Shown here: positions 54,069 through 62,864 of the stretch, piece by piece
How positions within the stretch are numbered: position 1 is the first letter of the stretch
Layout: every line of letters begins with the position of its first letter
Assembly (NCBI RefSeq): GCF_023701485.1
Contig: NZ_JAMQBK010000039.1
Coordinates: 62,001-126,000, forward strand
From: Aporhodopirellula aestuarii
GTDB taxonomy: Bacteria > Planctomycetota > Planctomycetia > Pirellulales > Pirellulaceae
DNA: 64,000 nt
Direction of reading: 5' to 3'
Notes under the pieces: generated by a model
What the model was told of the DNA's origin: nothing
The model's input: the letters and a program-made list of their open reading frames with translations, nothing else
Databases searched by the model: none
Program-made: the position numbers and the translations under genes

Positions 54069-57000
54069 CAGACGAGCACGAATCGGGAACTTCAAAACTC
54101 GACAAGATTCTCGTCGAGTTGCTGCAACGAGTGGAATCCGGCGAATCGGTGGACCCCGACACGTTGTTGCGGCAGCACCCGGAATACGCGGAGGAACTCC
54201 GCAAGTTTTTCGCTGGTGATTCGCAAGACGCGTCAACGTTGGACGCGGACGAGTTGCTTGGCTCACGCGAAGGGGCGGCAACGCGTGTCCGCTACTTAGG
54301 CGATTACGAGTTGTTGGCTGAAATCGCCCGCGGCGAAACGGGCGTGGTTTACAAGGCACGGCAGGTGAACCTGGATCGCACGGTGGCTTTGAAGATGATC
54401 CTTTCCGGCCAATTGGCGAGTGTTGACGACGTACGGCGGTTTCACTATCAGGTCGAGGCAGCTGCCAACCTGCACCATCCCGGCGTCGTGCCGATCTACG
54501 AAATTGGTGAGCACGACGGGCAACACTTCTTTTCGATGGCCTTCGTGGACGGCCCCAGTCTCGCACAAGTGTTGGCGGCGGAACCATTGCCGTCCCGCGA
54601 ATCGGCTCAGTTGGTTCAACACGTTGCCCAAGCAATCGCTTACGCGCACTCCCACGGAGTAATCCATCGCGATTTGAAATCAGCCAATATCCTGTTGGCT
54701 CGGTATGAGCAGCGCGATGCCAGCGGCGGCAATCGTGTGATTGAAATCAGCGGCACGGCAGAGCATCCCGAATTCGCGGGACTGTACCAGCCGAAGGTTA
54801 CCGCCTTTGGATTGACCAAACGCACCGGGGGCGCGACTGAAATGACCAGCGCCGGACGAACTCTAATCACGCCCAGCGACATGCCACGGGAACAGGCATC
54901 GGGACAAACAAAGGAGATTGGTGAGACGGCGGATATTTATTCGCTGGGTGCAATTCTTTACGCCGCACTCATCGGCCAGACATCCAGCCCGCTGGACACG
55001 CTGATGCCGGTCGTCCAAAACGAACCGCCGCGGCTGCGGCAGCTGAACCCGCGAACTCCGCGAGACCTGGAAGCGATCTGTCTGAAATGCTTGCAAAAGG
55101 AACCACACAAGCGGTACAAGTCGGCTCAGGAACTGGCCGACGATCTAGGCCGCTGGCTCGATGGGAATCCGATCACGGCTCGCCGGGTTAACCAAGTCGA
55201 GCGCGGCTTGAAGTTGGTTCGGCGTCATCCAATGGTTTCGTCGCTGACTGCGGCGCTGACCATTGCTTTACTGGCTGGTGCGATCATTTTTTCGGTTTCG
55301 GAGGTACGAGCGCGTCGTGCGGCAGTCGCCGAGAGGGAGGCACGAACTGACGTGGAAGAGGAACGGCAACGCGGCGAGGCAAGCGAACGCCTCGCCGCCG
55401 CCAGCGTACAGAAAGCAAAGGAACAAGAAATACAGGCCATCGCAGAACGCAACATTGCTCGGCGACTTCGGTATGCCATTCATATGAATCAAGCTCAACG
55501 GCAATGGGAAGACGGTGCGATCGACTCCACCGCCGAGATGATTGATCTCTATCGGCCGCAAGATGACAAAGGAGAAAGCAGCGAGCCGCTCGACTTGCGC
55601 GGCTGGGAGTGGAATCACCTGTGGCAACGCACGCATCCGGAATTGCGGCGTTTTTCGACGCCTGATCGCAGGTTGGCCGACATGGCGATTAGTCCCGACG
55701 GAACCCGAGTTGCCGCGACAGCAGGAAGTTACAGGTTGGCAGTATGGGACGCCGCCAGTGGTGAACTGCTGGTTCACGTTCCCGAAAGTGAACGCGGCTT
55801 GCGACAATACCGTGGGGTGGAAATCGCATTCAGTCCCGATGGTCAGCACATCGCAACCGGTGGCCATGACGTTCACGCCAGCGCACGCATTTGGGACGCA
55901 GCGTCGGGCAAAATGCTTGTTGCAATCCCCGAAACCAAAGGCGATCCGGTTCCAACATCCATCGACTTTTCGCCGGATGGCCAGCGGCTGGCGATTTCCA
56001 ACGCTGACGGCGCGATTCGAGTTTGGGATCTTGCAGCAAGAAACGTGGTTCTGACAGTGGATGCGCACGGCCACGAAGCCTACAACGTGGCTTTTAGCCC
56101 GGACGGCCAACGGTTACTGTCCAGAGGCCTGGAGCGTGAGTACTCGACCAAGGCGGGTGATAATTACCTGATCAAACTGTGGAATGCGGAAACTGGTGAA
56201 CTGGAGAGAACAATCCGCCACCACGAGGGCGGCCGTATTTTCGAGACGACGCTTAGCCCCAGCGGACGGCTGATTGCCTCCCGCGGGGCAGGCGAAGACG
56301 GAAATGGTTCGGAAGCGAAAATCTGGTCCGCCCAAACCGGTGAGTTGCTTCACACGCTTTCCGACGCTCATGGCACGATTCTGTTCACTCCGGACGAGCA
56401 GCGATTGATCACCCGCGGCTCTGGGCATTCGCTGAAAACGTGGGACTTGCAAAGTGGCGAACTGATTTCAGAACTTCCGTACAGGCGAGAGCCCGGTTTC
56501 GACAAATATCTGTTGGATCCGTGGGGTTGGCAGTTTCTATACGCGGTTGGCAACATTGACTTATACGCTTTGCAAAGCGAGCCGGTCGAAAGGACGATTA
56601 ACGTATCGGAAAGATTGCGGTTGAAGAGCGTGGTGTTTGCTCCGGAGGTCGGCTTGTTCTCAGCCTCACTCAATGGCGAGGTCGCCCTAGACGACCCGCT
56701 GTCAGGGGTGCGGCTGAAACGGATCCAGACGGATCGCCCTATCGGCCAAATCGCCTACAGCCACGACGGCTGGCTCTTTGCAACCTCCCCGCCCATGTTG
56801 AACCGCGACAAAATGCAAGAGTCCTTTGAGGGGCCGCAGGGGATCCACATTTGGGATGTCAAAAGCGGCAATCGCGTGCGAACGATTTCGGCGCATCGGC
56901 GGATTCCGCATTTTCCGGCCGTTCGACATCTGGTGTTTTTCCCCAACGACTCGCGGTTGTTATCGATTGGCGTTGACAAGCATGTGTATGTATTCGATGC

Positions 57001-58060
57001 GATCACCGGAAACCAATTGAACGACTTCCGCATTATGGACACGCCAAGCATGTTCATCCGCGCGTCCACTCTCAGCAGCGATGGTCGGCGTCTGGCCGTT
57101 GCGAGTTCCGGCCAGATTTCCATTTACGAAATCAAGAGTGGAAAACAACTGCAAAGTTGGAAGACAGGATCCCGACCGCAGCACTTGAAATTCAGTCCCG
57201 ACGGAACGATTCTCGCGACCTCAGACGCGTTGTGGGAGGCAGGGACCGGCAGCGAATTGGCCAGACTGCGCGGTCACACCTCGCCGGTGTGGGACATCGC
57301 CTTTTCCCCCAATGGCCGCCGCCTTGCTACGACCGGGATAGATAAAACGTGTCGATTGTGGGACGTCGAAACAGGCCAACAGGTATTGTCTATGCCTCTA
57401 CCATTCAGCGGCGTAGGCGCCGATTTCAGTTCCGACGGACACTGGTTAGCCGTCGGGCTTGCCGGGGACGTCGATCGGCCCGAAGTCGGGACGCTGAAAG
57501 TGTTCGACGGTCGTGCTTCAACGCCCGAGGTTCAGGTGGATCGCGAAGCGCTCGCCTTGGTTAGATTCTTGATCGATCGGCCGCTGTCAAAGGCAGACGT
57601 GCTCAAATTCGTGAAATCGGCAGCAGTTAGCGACGCAGTCAAGAAGAGAGCCGCCGAATTGGCTGACCGACTCCAGACAGAAACGGATCCGCAGCGTTAC
57701 GCCGATGCGGCGCGGAGAATCGCGCTGAAGCCCCAACTAAACAAGTTTCAATATCAATTTGCTTTGGCACAAGCCGAAACGGCGCATCAATTGAGCAGCG
57801 ATGAGTCGTCATACCTGCTTGAACTCGGTATGGCGCAGTTCCGCGCTAACCAGTTCTCCAAAGCCCTGGAAACTCTCAACGAAACTCCTCCACCACGTTC
57901 ACCGATCGCACTCGCGTTTTTGGCAATGGCGAATCATCAACTCGGTAACAGAGAACAAGCGGCACAGTTGCTGGAGGATTTACGTGAAAGTGCGACCGAC
58001 GATTCACAGACGGCGTTGTTGATCGACGAAGTCGAAACTTCCATTCAAAGAAAACTATAG
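54065..58060 (+). CDS. kinase-WD40-TPR membrane protein, probable pseudokinase
   Basis: 1331 aa. Same architecture start as the 42977 protein (LLQRVESGESVDPDTLLRQH). Kinase-like domain about 81-375: Lys110 in VALKMIL and IHRDLKSANILL (200-211) are kept, but the Gly loop reads ARGETGVV (88-95), the DFG Asp is Ala247 (VTAFGLTK; codon GCC at 54803), and the APE region reads TPSDMPREQ. A 30-residue insert precedes the DFG. One span (about 393-414), coiled coil (about 420-475), WD40 repeats (about 530-1140) and a TPR-like end (about 1200-1325). Loss of the metal-binding Asp predicts no phosphotransfer; it may bind and regulate the active kinase. Confidence 0.88.
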   Translation: MTDEHESGTSKLDKILVELLQRVESGESVDPDTLLRQHPEYAEELRKFFAGDSQDASTLDADELLGSREGAATRVRYLGDYELLAEIARGETGVVYKARQVNLDRTVALKMILSGQLASVDDVRRFHYQVEAAANLHHPGVVPIYEIGEHDGQHFFSMAFVDGPSLAQVLAAEPLPSRESAQLVQHVAQAIAYAHSHGVIHRDLKSANILLARYEQRDASGGNRVIEISGTAEHPEFAGLYQPKVTAFGLTKRTGGATEMTSAGRTLITPSDMPREQASGQTKEIGETADIYSLGAILYAALIGQTSSPLDTLMPVVQNEPPRLRQLNPRTPRDLEAICLKCLQKEPHKRYKSAQELADDLGRWLDGNPITARRVNQVERGLKLVRRHPMVSSLTAALTIALLAGAIIFSVSEVRARRAAVAEREARTDVEEERQRGEASERLAAASVQKAKEQEIQAIAERNIARRLRYAIHMNQAQRQWEDGAIDSTAEMIDLYRPQDDKGESSEPLDLRGWEWNHLWQRTHPELRRFSTPDRRLADMAISPDGTRVAATAGSYRLAVWDAASGELLVHVPESERGLRQYRGVEIAFSPDGQHIATGGHDVHASARIWDAASGKMLVAIPETKGDPVPTSIDFSPDGQRLAISNADGAIRVWDLAARNVVLTVDAHGHEAYNVAFSPDGQRLLSRGLEREYSTKAGDNYLIKLWNAETGELERTIRHHEGGRIFETTLSPSGRLIASRGAGEDGNGSEAKIWSAQTGELLHTLSDAHGTILFTPDEQRLITRGSGHSLKTWDLQSGELISELPYRREPGFDKYLLDPWGWQFLYAVGNIDLYALQSEPVERTINVSERLRLKSVVFAPEVGLFSASLNGEVALDDPLSGVRLKRIQTDRPIGQIAYSHDGWLFATSPPMLNRDKMQESFEGPQGIHIWDVKSGNRVRTISAHRRIPHFPAVRHLVFFPNDSRLLSIGVDKHVYVFDAITGNQLNDFRIMDTPSMFIRASTLSSDGRRLAVASSGQISIYEIKSGKQLQSWKTGSRPQHLKFSPDGTILATSDALWEAGTGSELARLRGHTSPVWDIAFSPNGRRLATTGIDKTCRLWDVETGQQVLSMPLPFSGVGADFSSDGHWLAVGLAGDVDRPEVGTLKVFDGRASTPEVQVDREALALVRFLIDRPLSKADVLKFVKSAAVSDAVKKRAAELADRLQTETDPQRYADAARRIALKPQLNKFQYQFALAQAETAHQLSSDESSYLLELGMAQFRANQFSKALETLNETPPPRSPIALAFLAMANHQLGNREQAAQLLEDLRESATDDSQTALLIDEVETSIQRKL

Positions 58061-58089
58061 AGAAAGTGATGAGATGTCCGCAAATAAGC

Positions 58090-58179
58090 GAGTTCGGCGT
58101 CGCGTCGCCGCAAAGCCTGACGTTGCAGCAGGCGAGCGAACTAATTGAGAAGCTGAAAAGCCAGCTAGCTGGTCAGTGA
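58090..58179 (+). pseudogene. 3' fragment of the 39928 gene
   Basis: The last 29 codons and the stop match the end of the 39928 protein (SLTLQQASELIEKLKSQLAG against KSQLTG). No start or N-terminal part is present; the fragment begins abruptly 30 bp after the kinase gene. Confidence 0.9.
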
Positions 58180-58203
58180 GTTCACCGGCCTTCGGGCCAT
58201 TCC

Positions 58204-58236
58204 GCCACGTCCTTACCGGGTACGTGGCTTTTTTTT
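58204..58236 (+). terminator. rho-independent terminator, duplicate
   Basis: GCCACGT (58204-58210) and ACGTGGC (58222-58228) followed by eight T; identical to 40414-40446. It now serves the end of the pseudokinase gene. Confidence 0.88.
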
Positions 58237-58499
58237 AGCTCCCGGCGGATTTGCAGAGGAGCAAACCGCCTCATCTCCGACCAGCAGGGCCCCATCACCA
58301 CGTCAGGCGAATGACTTGCAAGCAGACAACAAAACGGACCACCCGTCCTCGGTTGCATGCGATGGTTCAAGTAAGCCGCTGTTGCGGTGGTTTCTTTTTG
58401 GTGGCGGAACGGCGGCGTCGCGGATTGTAGGAAGCCTCCTTTCAAGAGGAGCTGTTCGCTGGGAACAGCTCAGCGACTCCTCCTGAAAAGGAAAACAAG

Positions 58500-58668
58500 A
58501 TGACCAAGTCTAGCTCAAACGGCTCGCAAGATGCGCCCGGAATTCAATTCCCTGAAAGTCTTCGCCTGAGACTCTCTGAAGACTTGCACCTGACTGGCAA
58601 GGCTAGTCGAAGGCGAATTGATGGGATACAAATTCACAGTCGAGCATCATGGCGAATCGGACAGGCTC
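58500..58668 (+). pseudogene. truncated N-terminus of a tyrosine-recombinase-like gene, copy B
   Basis: MTKSSSNGSQDAPGIQFPES and the following LRLRLSEDLHLTGKAS match copy A. The frame continues to 58841 with unrelated residues. No catalytic domain is present. Confidence 0.5.
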
Positions 58669-58758
58669 GCCTCGACACCGCTCTGGCGGCCGACTTTGGA
58701 TTGTCAAGTTCGAGCTGCTGGTCGATGAAACCGGAGCGTAAGGAACAAAGCAATCGTC

Positions 58759-58781
58759 GCTCCGGTGTCGGCCACCGGAGC
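58759..58781. repeat. 9-bp-arm hairpin, with an inverted 20-bp copy at 61548
   Basis: GCTCCGGTG-TCGGC-CACCGGAGC is a perfect hairpin. Its first 20 bases recur in reverse orientation at 61548-61567. The pair brackets the kinase, DUF2971 and OLD-fragment genes. Confidence 0.6.
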
Positions 58782-58924
58782 GTTCGCCGAATGGTCGTCG
58801 GCTGGTCCCTTGCGTCCAACATAATCGGCGTTGCGGCGTGACGGGGCTGGATGTTGAGCCAGAAATCCGGGATGCTCTTACCGTTGAACGATCGCGAAAA
58901 CAGCATGTTGAGTTGATTTGGATA

Positions 58925-60082
58925 ATGAACATTTCTTTGGGTGATCAGGTTGACCTCGGCTCGCTGACTATTGGTGAGAAGCTTGGGGAAGGTGGATACG
59001 GAACTGTATACAGTGCGAAACACCCGTTTTTAGATCACCCCTGTGCGGTTAAGTTTCTAGATCCGCACCCCTTCCGGAGTAAAGAGTCGAGAGCGTCCGA
59101 AAGATTTGAGGCGGAATCGAAGCTACTGTTGTCGTTGAGGCACGAGTACATCGCGCCGATTTTTGGCGTGGGTGAACATGCTGGGGTTCCCTTCATTCTC
59201 ATGGAGCGGTTCGAGGGTTGGAATCTCCATCAAGTAAAGGAGACAAACTTTGATGTTACCCCTCAGGTCGTTTTGCCATTCGTGGAACGAATTGCGTCCG
59301 CGTTGGCATATTCTCACGACAAGGGAATTATCCATCGCGACGTGAAGCCTACCAACCTGATGACTTCAAAGGGAACCGCAAGAGTACTAGACTTTGGGAT
59401 TGCAAAGGTCATGGACCCCGGAGGAGAGAGATTCACCCGCACAGGAGGAACGCCAGTCGGAGGATCATTCACCGCGCCAGAATTACTTGCAGATCCTCGA
59501 TTGGTGAATGCTCGTTGTGACGTGTACAGTCTCGGAGCTTGTTGGTACTGGCTTCTTGCCGGCACTGCCCCCCAGGGGAGAAACTGGGAAGCATCCCTGC
59601 GTGCCGTTGACGGGGTGACGGAAAACTATGCTCGCGTGATATTCACCACGCTTAATCCGGCTGACTCCCGGTATGCTTCTATGCACGAACTGCTCTCGGA
59701 CATTTCTTCGCTGAAGCGAGACGAAACTCCTGTTGCGCGAACCGAGTTGAGCATTGATGCGCAGACAATTCTGGGGATCCTATTCGAGCAAACGTACGAC
59801 TCATCTGGCATGCAGCTCTACGAGATTGAAAAGCAAACCCTGATGCCCAGGATGAGCGTGATTATCTCGATCCGACAGCTTGACCGTCTAGATCTAGTTG
59901 AGGTTGATACTGGAATGGACTTTGGTGAAGAGTACAGCGTCTACAAAATCTCAAGCGACGGCGTTGATTGGGTTGAGACGAACAGAGTTGAGGTAGAGTC
60001 CGCACTGCGTGAGCTAGAAAAGCGGATAGAAGCGAGCAAGCCAAAGAAGGTGGATGCTGAAGATCCGGACGTCCCATTCTGA
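58925..60082 (+). CDS. Ser/Thr protein kinase, compact soluble type
   Basis: 385 aa from ATG 58925; an in-frame upstream start at 58838 would add 29 unlikely residues. Kinase domain about 16-275 with intact motifs: GEGGYGTVYSA, CAVKFL, IIHRDVKPTNLM, LDFGIAK, FTAPELL. The C-terminal 100 residues (ELSIDAQTILGILFEQTYDS onward) look like a small winged-helix or sensor module. No membrane span. Unlike the two kinases upstream it has no WD40 repeats, and its neighbours (DUF2971, OLD-type fragment) suggest a defence or stress context. Confidence 0.88.
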   Translation: MNISLGDQVDLGSLTIGEKLGEGGYGTVYSAKHPFLDHPCAVKFLDPHPFRSKESRASERFEAESKLLLSLRHEYIAPIFGVGEHAGVPFILMERFEGWNLHQVKETNFDVTPQVVLPFVERIASALAYSHDKGIIHRDVKPTNLMTSKGTARVLDFGIAKVMDPGGERFTRTGGTPVGGSFTAPELLADPRLVNARCDVYSLGACWYWLLAGTAPQGRNWEASLRAVDGVTENYARVIFTTLNPADSRYASMHELLSDISSLKRDETPVARTELSIDAQTILGILFEQTYDSSGMQLYEIEKQTLMPRMSVIISIRQLDRLDLVEVDTGMDFGEEYSVYKISSDGVDWVETNRVEVESALRELEKRIEASKPKKVDAEDPDVPF

Positions 60083-60134
60083 TTTGCAAACTCGGACGAA
60101 CGTAACGACGTAAGCAAGTCACGAAGACGGCGAT

Positions 60135-60953
60135 TTACCGCATCTTGAGTTCAGAGATGTTGACAATCGTGTTTTCATACTCCCAGTCGGTCAACATGTT
60201 CGCAGCTGCATGCCTGTTGGTGCCATGTGACGAAAATGGTCCAAGTCGAATTGACTTAATGACTTCAGTTTGGAACTTGTGGACAGTGTAGGGGATCAGC
60301 CGACTGTAAGCTGATCGATACTTAATTTTCCATTTTGGTTCATCTCCGTCAGTGTCAAGGACCGGAGCTACACAGAGTCGCACTTCCTTCTCTGTTTCGA
60401 AACCGACACTCTTGACATAAGCGCACTGAGTAGCGGCATGTCCAGCCAGGTACTCAGCAAGAGCAAACTCAGAACTATCAACGTCGTGCTCGAGTTCCGA
60501 TTCACGATTGTGAAACCAAGCTTTAAATCCCTCCAGGTTTTCTACGATTCTGTCGAGCCCCGGCTGACCGTACATCACAGCGCTTGATGTTGCTCTTTCT
60601 CCGTGAGCGCGAAGCCCATCTAAATCGAACGCGATGCTTATACCTTTGCCACCGTCGCCGTATGCAATCCACTGGGTAGCATTGTCTTCAAGAGTCGTGA
60701 AGCTTGCATAGAATGCTAGGTCGGGCTCTTCCAAGTCTGCCCCGTAGAGAGATACAAAACTGTCAAGTCGTTCACAGAATCTTCGTTGACAAAGTTCATC
60801 TGACAGCCATTCAGAAACCTTGCTCTTCAAGTGCTCAGCCGCGAAAATATATTCGCCCAGATCACTTGCCGAAGTGACTGCGGATAGCCACAACTCTCGC
60901 TTTTCCAGGATCTGTAGCCCGACTGGCAGAGACGTGTAGTGATGAACTATCAT
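60135..60953 (-). CDS. DUF2971 family protein
   Basis: 272 aa. MIVHHYTSLPVGLQILEKRE followed by LWLSAVTSASDLGE, FYASFTTLEDNATQWIAYGD and GKGISIAFD match DUF2971. The family is frequent in genomic islands and near defence genes; its activity is not established. It directly follows an OLD-type ATPase remnant on the same strand (3-bp gap), so the two were probably one operon. Confidence 0.82.
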   Translation of the reverse strand: MIVHHYTSLPVGLQILEKRELWLSAVTSASDLGEYIFAAEHLKSKVSEWLSDELCQRRFCERLDSFVSLYGADLEEPDLAFYASFTTLEDNATQWIAYGDGGKGISIAFDLDGLRAHGERATSSAVMYGQPGLDRIVENLEGFKAWFHNRESELEHDVDSSEFALAEYLAGHAATQCAYVKSVGFETEKEVRLCVAPVLDTDGDEPKWKIKYRSAYSRLIPYTVHKFQTEVIKSIRLGPFSSHGTNRHAAANMLTDWEYENTIVNISELKMR

Positions 60954-60956
60954 GGG

Positions 60957-61289
60957 TTACCGGGTCAGTACGTAGGTGCAATCCGCGAACTTGGGCGGGA
61001 TCACTTCGAGGTCTTGCTTTTCTATCTTAAATCGTCCGGTAACAACTTCAATATTCTTCGTATTGACTTCTCTAATCGCGATCTCGTTGCACATTGAACG
61101 TGGATAATCACGCAGCGGGTCGAACGCCTTTACACCATCTGGCCGATTTAGCTGCTGAACTGGCTGCAGAAGCGGGGATTTGCGTGCCTCATTAGGCCCT
61201 ACGAAAATAGTCTTGTTGTCTTGGACCTCAAAAGGACCTGAGTCCACGACGCTACGATAGCGTTTTACGCGTGCCTGGACGAACCGCAT
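60957..61289 (-). pseudogene. truncated OLD-type AAA ATPase with damaged Walker A
   Basis: 110 aa. MRFVQARVKRYRSVVDSGPF and the next IFVGPNEARKSPLL match the N-terminus of OLD/AAA_15 ATPases (usual GPNxAGKS/TxLL). Here the essential Gly before Lys is Arg and a Pro follows Ser, so nucleotide binding should be lost, and the rest of the ATPase plus the Toprim domain is missing. Alternatively a short standalone protein, which is less likely. Confidence 0.72.
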
Positions 61290-61753
61290 CTGACGCTCCG
61301 TCTTACAAACTCATTCGCTAGTAGCGTTACACTTTCTCCCGAGTAATGACGGAAGCCAAGAGCACCAGGTTCACTTCTTAAATGGTTACCTTCTTTTCTA
61401 AATCCACCGGCGTATCGCTTCGTTGTTCTTGGGCAAGGGGTCAGATCGTTGATTCGAGGAGCAATGAAGTAACTTTCGTGCGTTTCCAGTTCGCACTCGG
61501 ACTAATTTCGTAAAAGCTGTCCAACTCAAGGCTGACAACTGTTGGCACCGGTGGCCGACACCGGAGCCTTATCTCTACTCTCGGCCTGTTGCCGCTCCAT
61601 CGCCGACGCATCGGGGAACACAATTCTGGATCCTCACGAGAGATACCAGAGGACGATTTGCGTTTCGCGGCCAATTTTCTGGTTTACCCACGGCTCACTT
61701 TGCCTAAGTAACCCTGAGAGGGACGTTTGTTTGCGAGCGAGTGAGTTGCGGCG
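61290..61753. other. 464 bp with no secure gene
   Basis: Short open frames on both strands without recognisable families. It contains the inverted copy (61548-61567) of the hairpin at 58759. Probably decayed island sequence. Confidence 0.35.
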
Positions 61754-61951
61754 ATGGGTGATCACCTAAACGACGAGATTCGTGAGAACGCTTCGGGGCC
61801 TGCGAAGGCTTCGTGTGATGCGGGGTCGGTTGAGCAGCACAAGCTGACTGAGCAGATCGCTGCGGACAAGCATCTCGCTGGCAAGGACGCGGTTCGTAAG
61901 CCGAATCGTGGATTGCGTTTTAACAAGATCGTGCCGCCGTCGGCCGGCTGA
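61754..61951 (+). CDS. small conserved planctomycete protein
   Basis: 65 aa. The pattern ENASGPAKASCDAGSVEQHK followed by LTEQIAADKHLAGKDAV and a basic GLRFNKIVPP end recalls short proteins found in planctomycete prophage-like regions (from memory). No catalytic motif; soluble and charged. Confidence 0.55.
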   Translation: MGDHLNDEIRENASGPAKASCDAGSVEQHKLTEQIAADKHLAGKDAVRKPNRGLRFNKIVPPSAG

Positions 61952-62111
61952 TCTTTCTTTTTGGTTCGCGAACGGTCCTGATGCAGGCTTGTTCTCATCA
62001 AACAGTTCCACAATCACGTTGGCATGATCGGGAAAGCGATCCGCGTAATCTGCGAGTTGCGGAGATTGCCCTCACCTTTCGGGTGACAACAACTGCGAAG
62101 TTGCCTCAGGG

Positions 62112-62636
62112 ATGGCAGGTTGTCTGGCTAAAGTCACGCCCGCGGCTTGCAACGCCTGCCAGAACGAATCCAACCCGCGAGCGATCAATGTCGTCATGAT
62201 CGGTATGGCGTTGGTCAACAAAAAGCGACGCAAACAAGACGTCACCGAGTTGGAAGCACTTCTTCGCAACTACATCCCGGACGAAGACCCGATGCCGGCG
62301 ACGCTGAAGATCAGCAGCTTTTGGCCCGGTCCCGGCAACGAACTCAAAAAGATGATCGCTTGGTTTGCCAAGCCGAGCGAAACGTGCAACTGCGAAACCC
62401 GTGTCGACACGATGAACGACTGGGGTGCAGAAGGTTGCCGCCGAAACATTGACACCATCGTCGATTGGTTACTCGAAGAAGCCCAAGCAAGAGGACTCCC
62501 GCATGGAAGGTTTACGCAAGAAAACGTGCCGATCGACTGCCGATCCAACTTCATTTCCAGAATTGGCATTCGTTTTACCTTGCCCATCGAGTCGAGGTTG
62601 AAGTACGGTGGTTCCTCACACGCGAACGCGACGTAA
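62112..62636 (+). CDS. hypothetical protein, C-terminus possibly replaced
   Basis: 174 aa; ATG 62196 is an alternative start. The middle segment GNELKKMIAWFAKPSETCNC followed by NDWGAEGCRRNIDTIVDWL resembles small proteins of planctomycete prophage-like islands (Cys-rich, ending DWL/GWL). The last 40 or so codons overlap, on the other strand, the M28 peptidase fragment, so the natural end has probably been lost and the tail is read from antisense DNA. Confidence 0.45.
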   Translation: MAGCLAKVTPAACNACQNESNPRAINVVMIGMALVNKKRRKQDVTELEALLRNYIPDEDPMPATLKISSFWPGPGNELKKMIAWFAKPSETCNCETRVDTMNDWGAEGCRRNIDTIVDWLLEEAQARGLPHGRFTQENVPIDCRSNFISRIGIRFTLPIESRLKYGGSSHANAT

Positions 62637-62850
62637 CGAGCTGTTCGTTTGCCCTGGTGCTCGCGAAGCAACCGGCTGACCTCCAGCATGACCGCAACGG
62701 CCGAAGCGTTGTCGTCAGCACCAGGCGTGGAGTAAACAGTGTCGTAGTGGGCATCGAGCAGCACGATCTCGCCCGCACGCTTGGTTCCGGTTTGCTCCAC
62801 AATCAGATTCGTAGCTTCATCGTGAGGACTTGATTTCTTTGTCCCTTGGG
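62582..62850 (-). pseudogene. internal fragment of an M28 family metallopeptidase
   Basis: About 88 codons keep the zinc-site motifs LLDAHYDTVYSTPGADDNAS and CEEPPYF, characteristic of M28 aminopeptidases. The N-terminus and C-terminus are absent; on the left it changes into the hypothetical gene's territory and on the right it stops just before the end of the oxidase gene. Not functional. Confidence 0.8.
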
Positions 62851-62864
62851 GGCTCCGGAGACGG

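Larger units (their letters stand above)
58090..58668 (+). repeat. 579-bp segmental direct repeat, copy B
   Basis: Equal in length to copy A (40300-40878). It has the same gene end, terminator, leader and 5' end of a recombinase-like frame, with scattered substitutions that weaken hairpin 2 of the leader. After ACAGGCTC the sequence departs from copy A and leads to the kinase at 58925. Confidence 0.92.
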
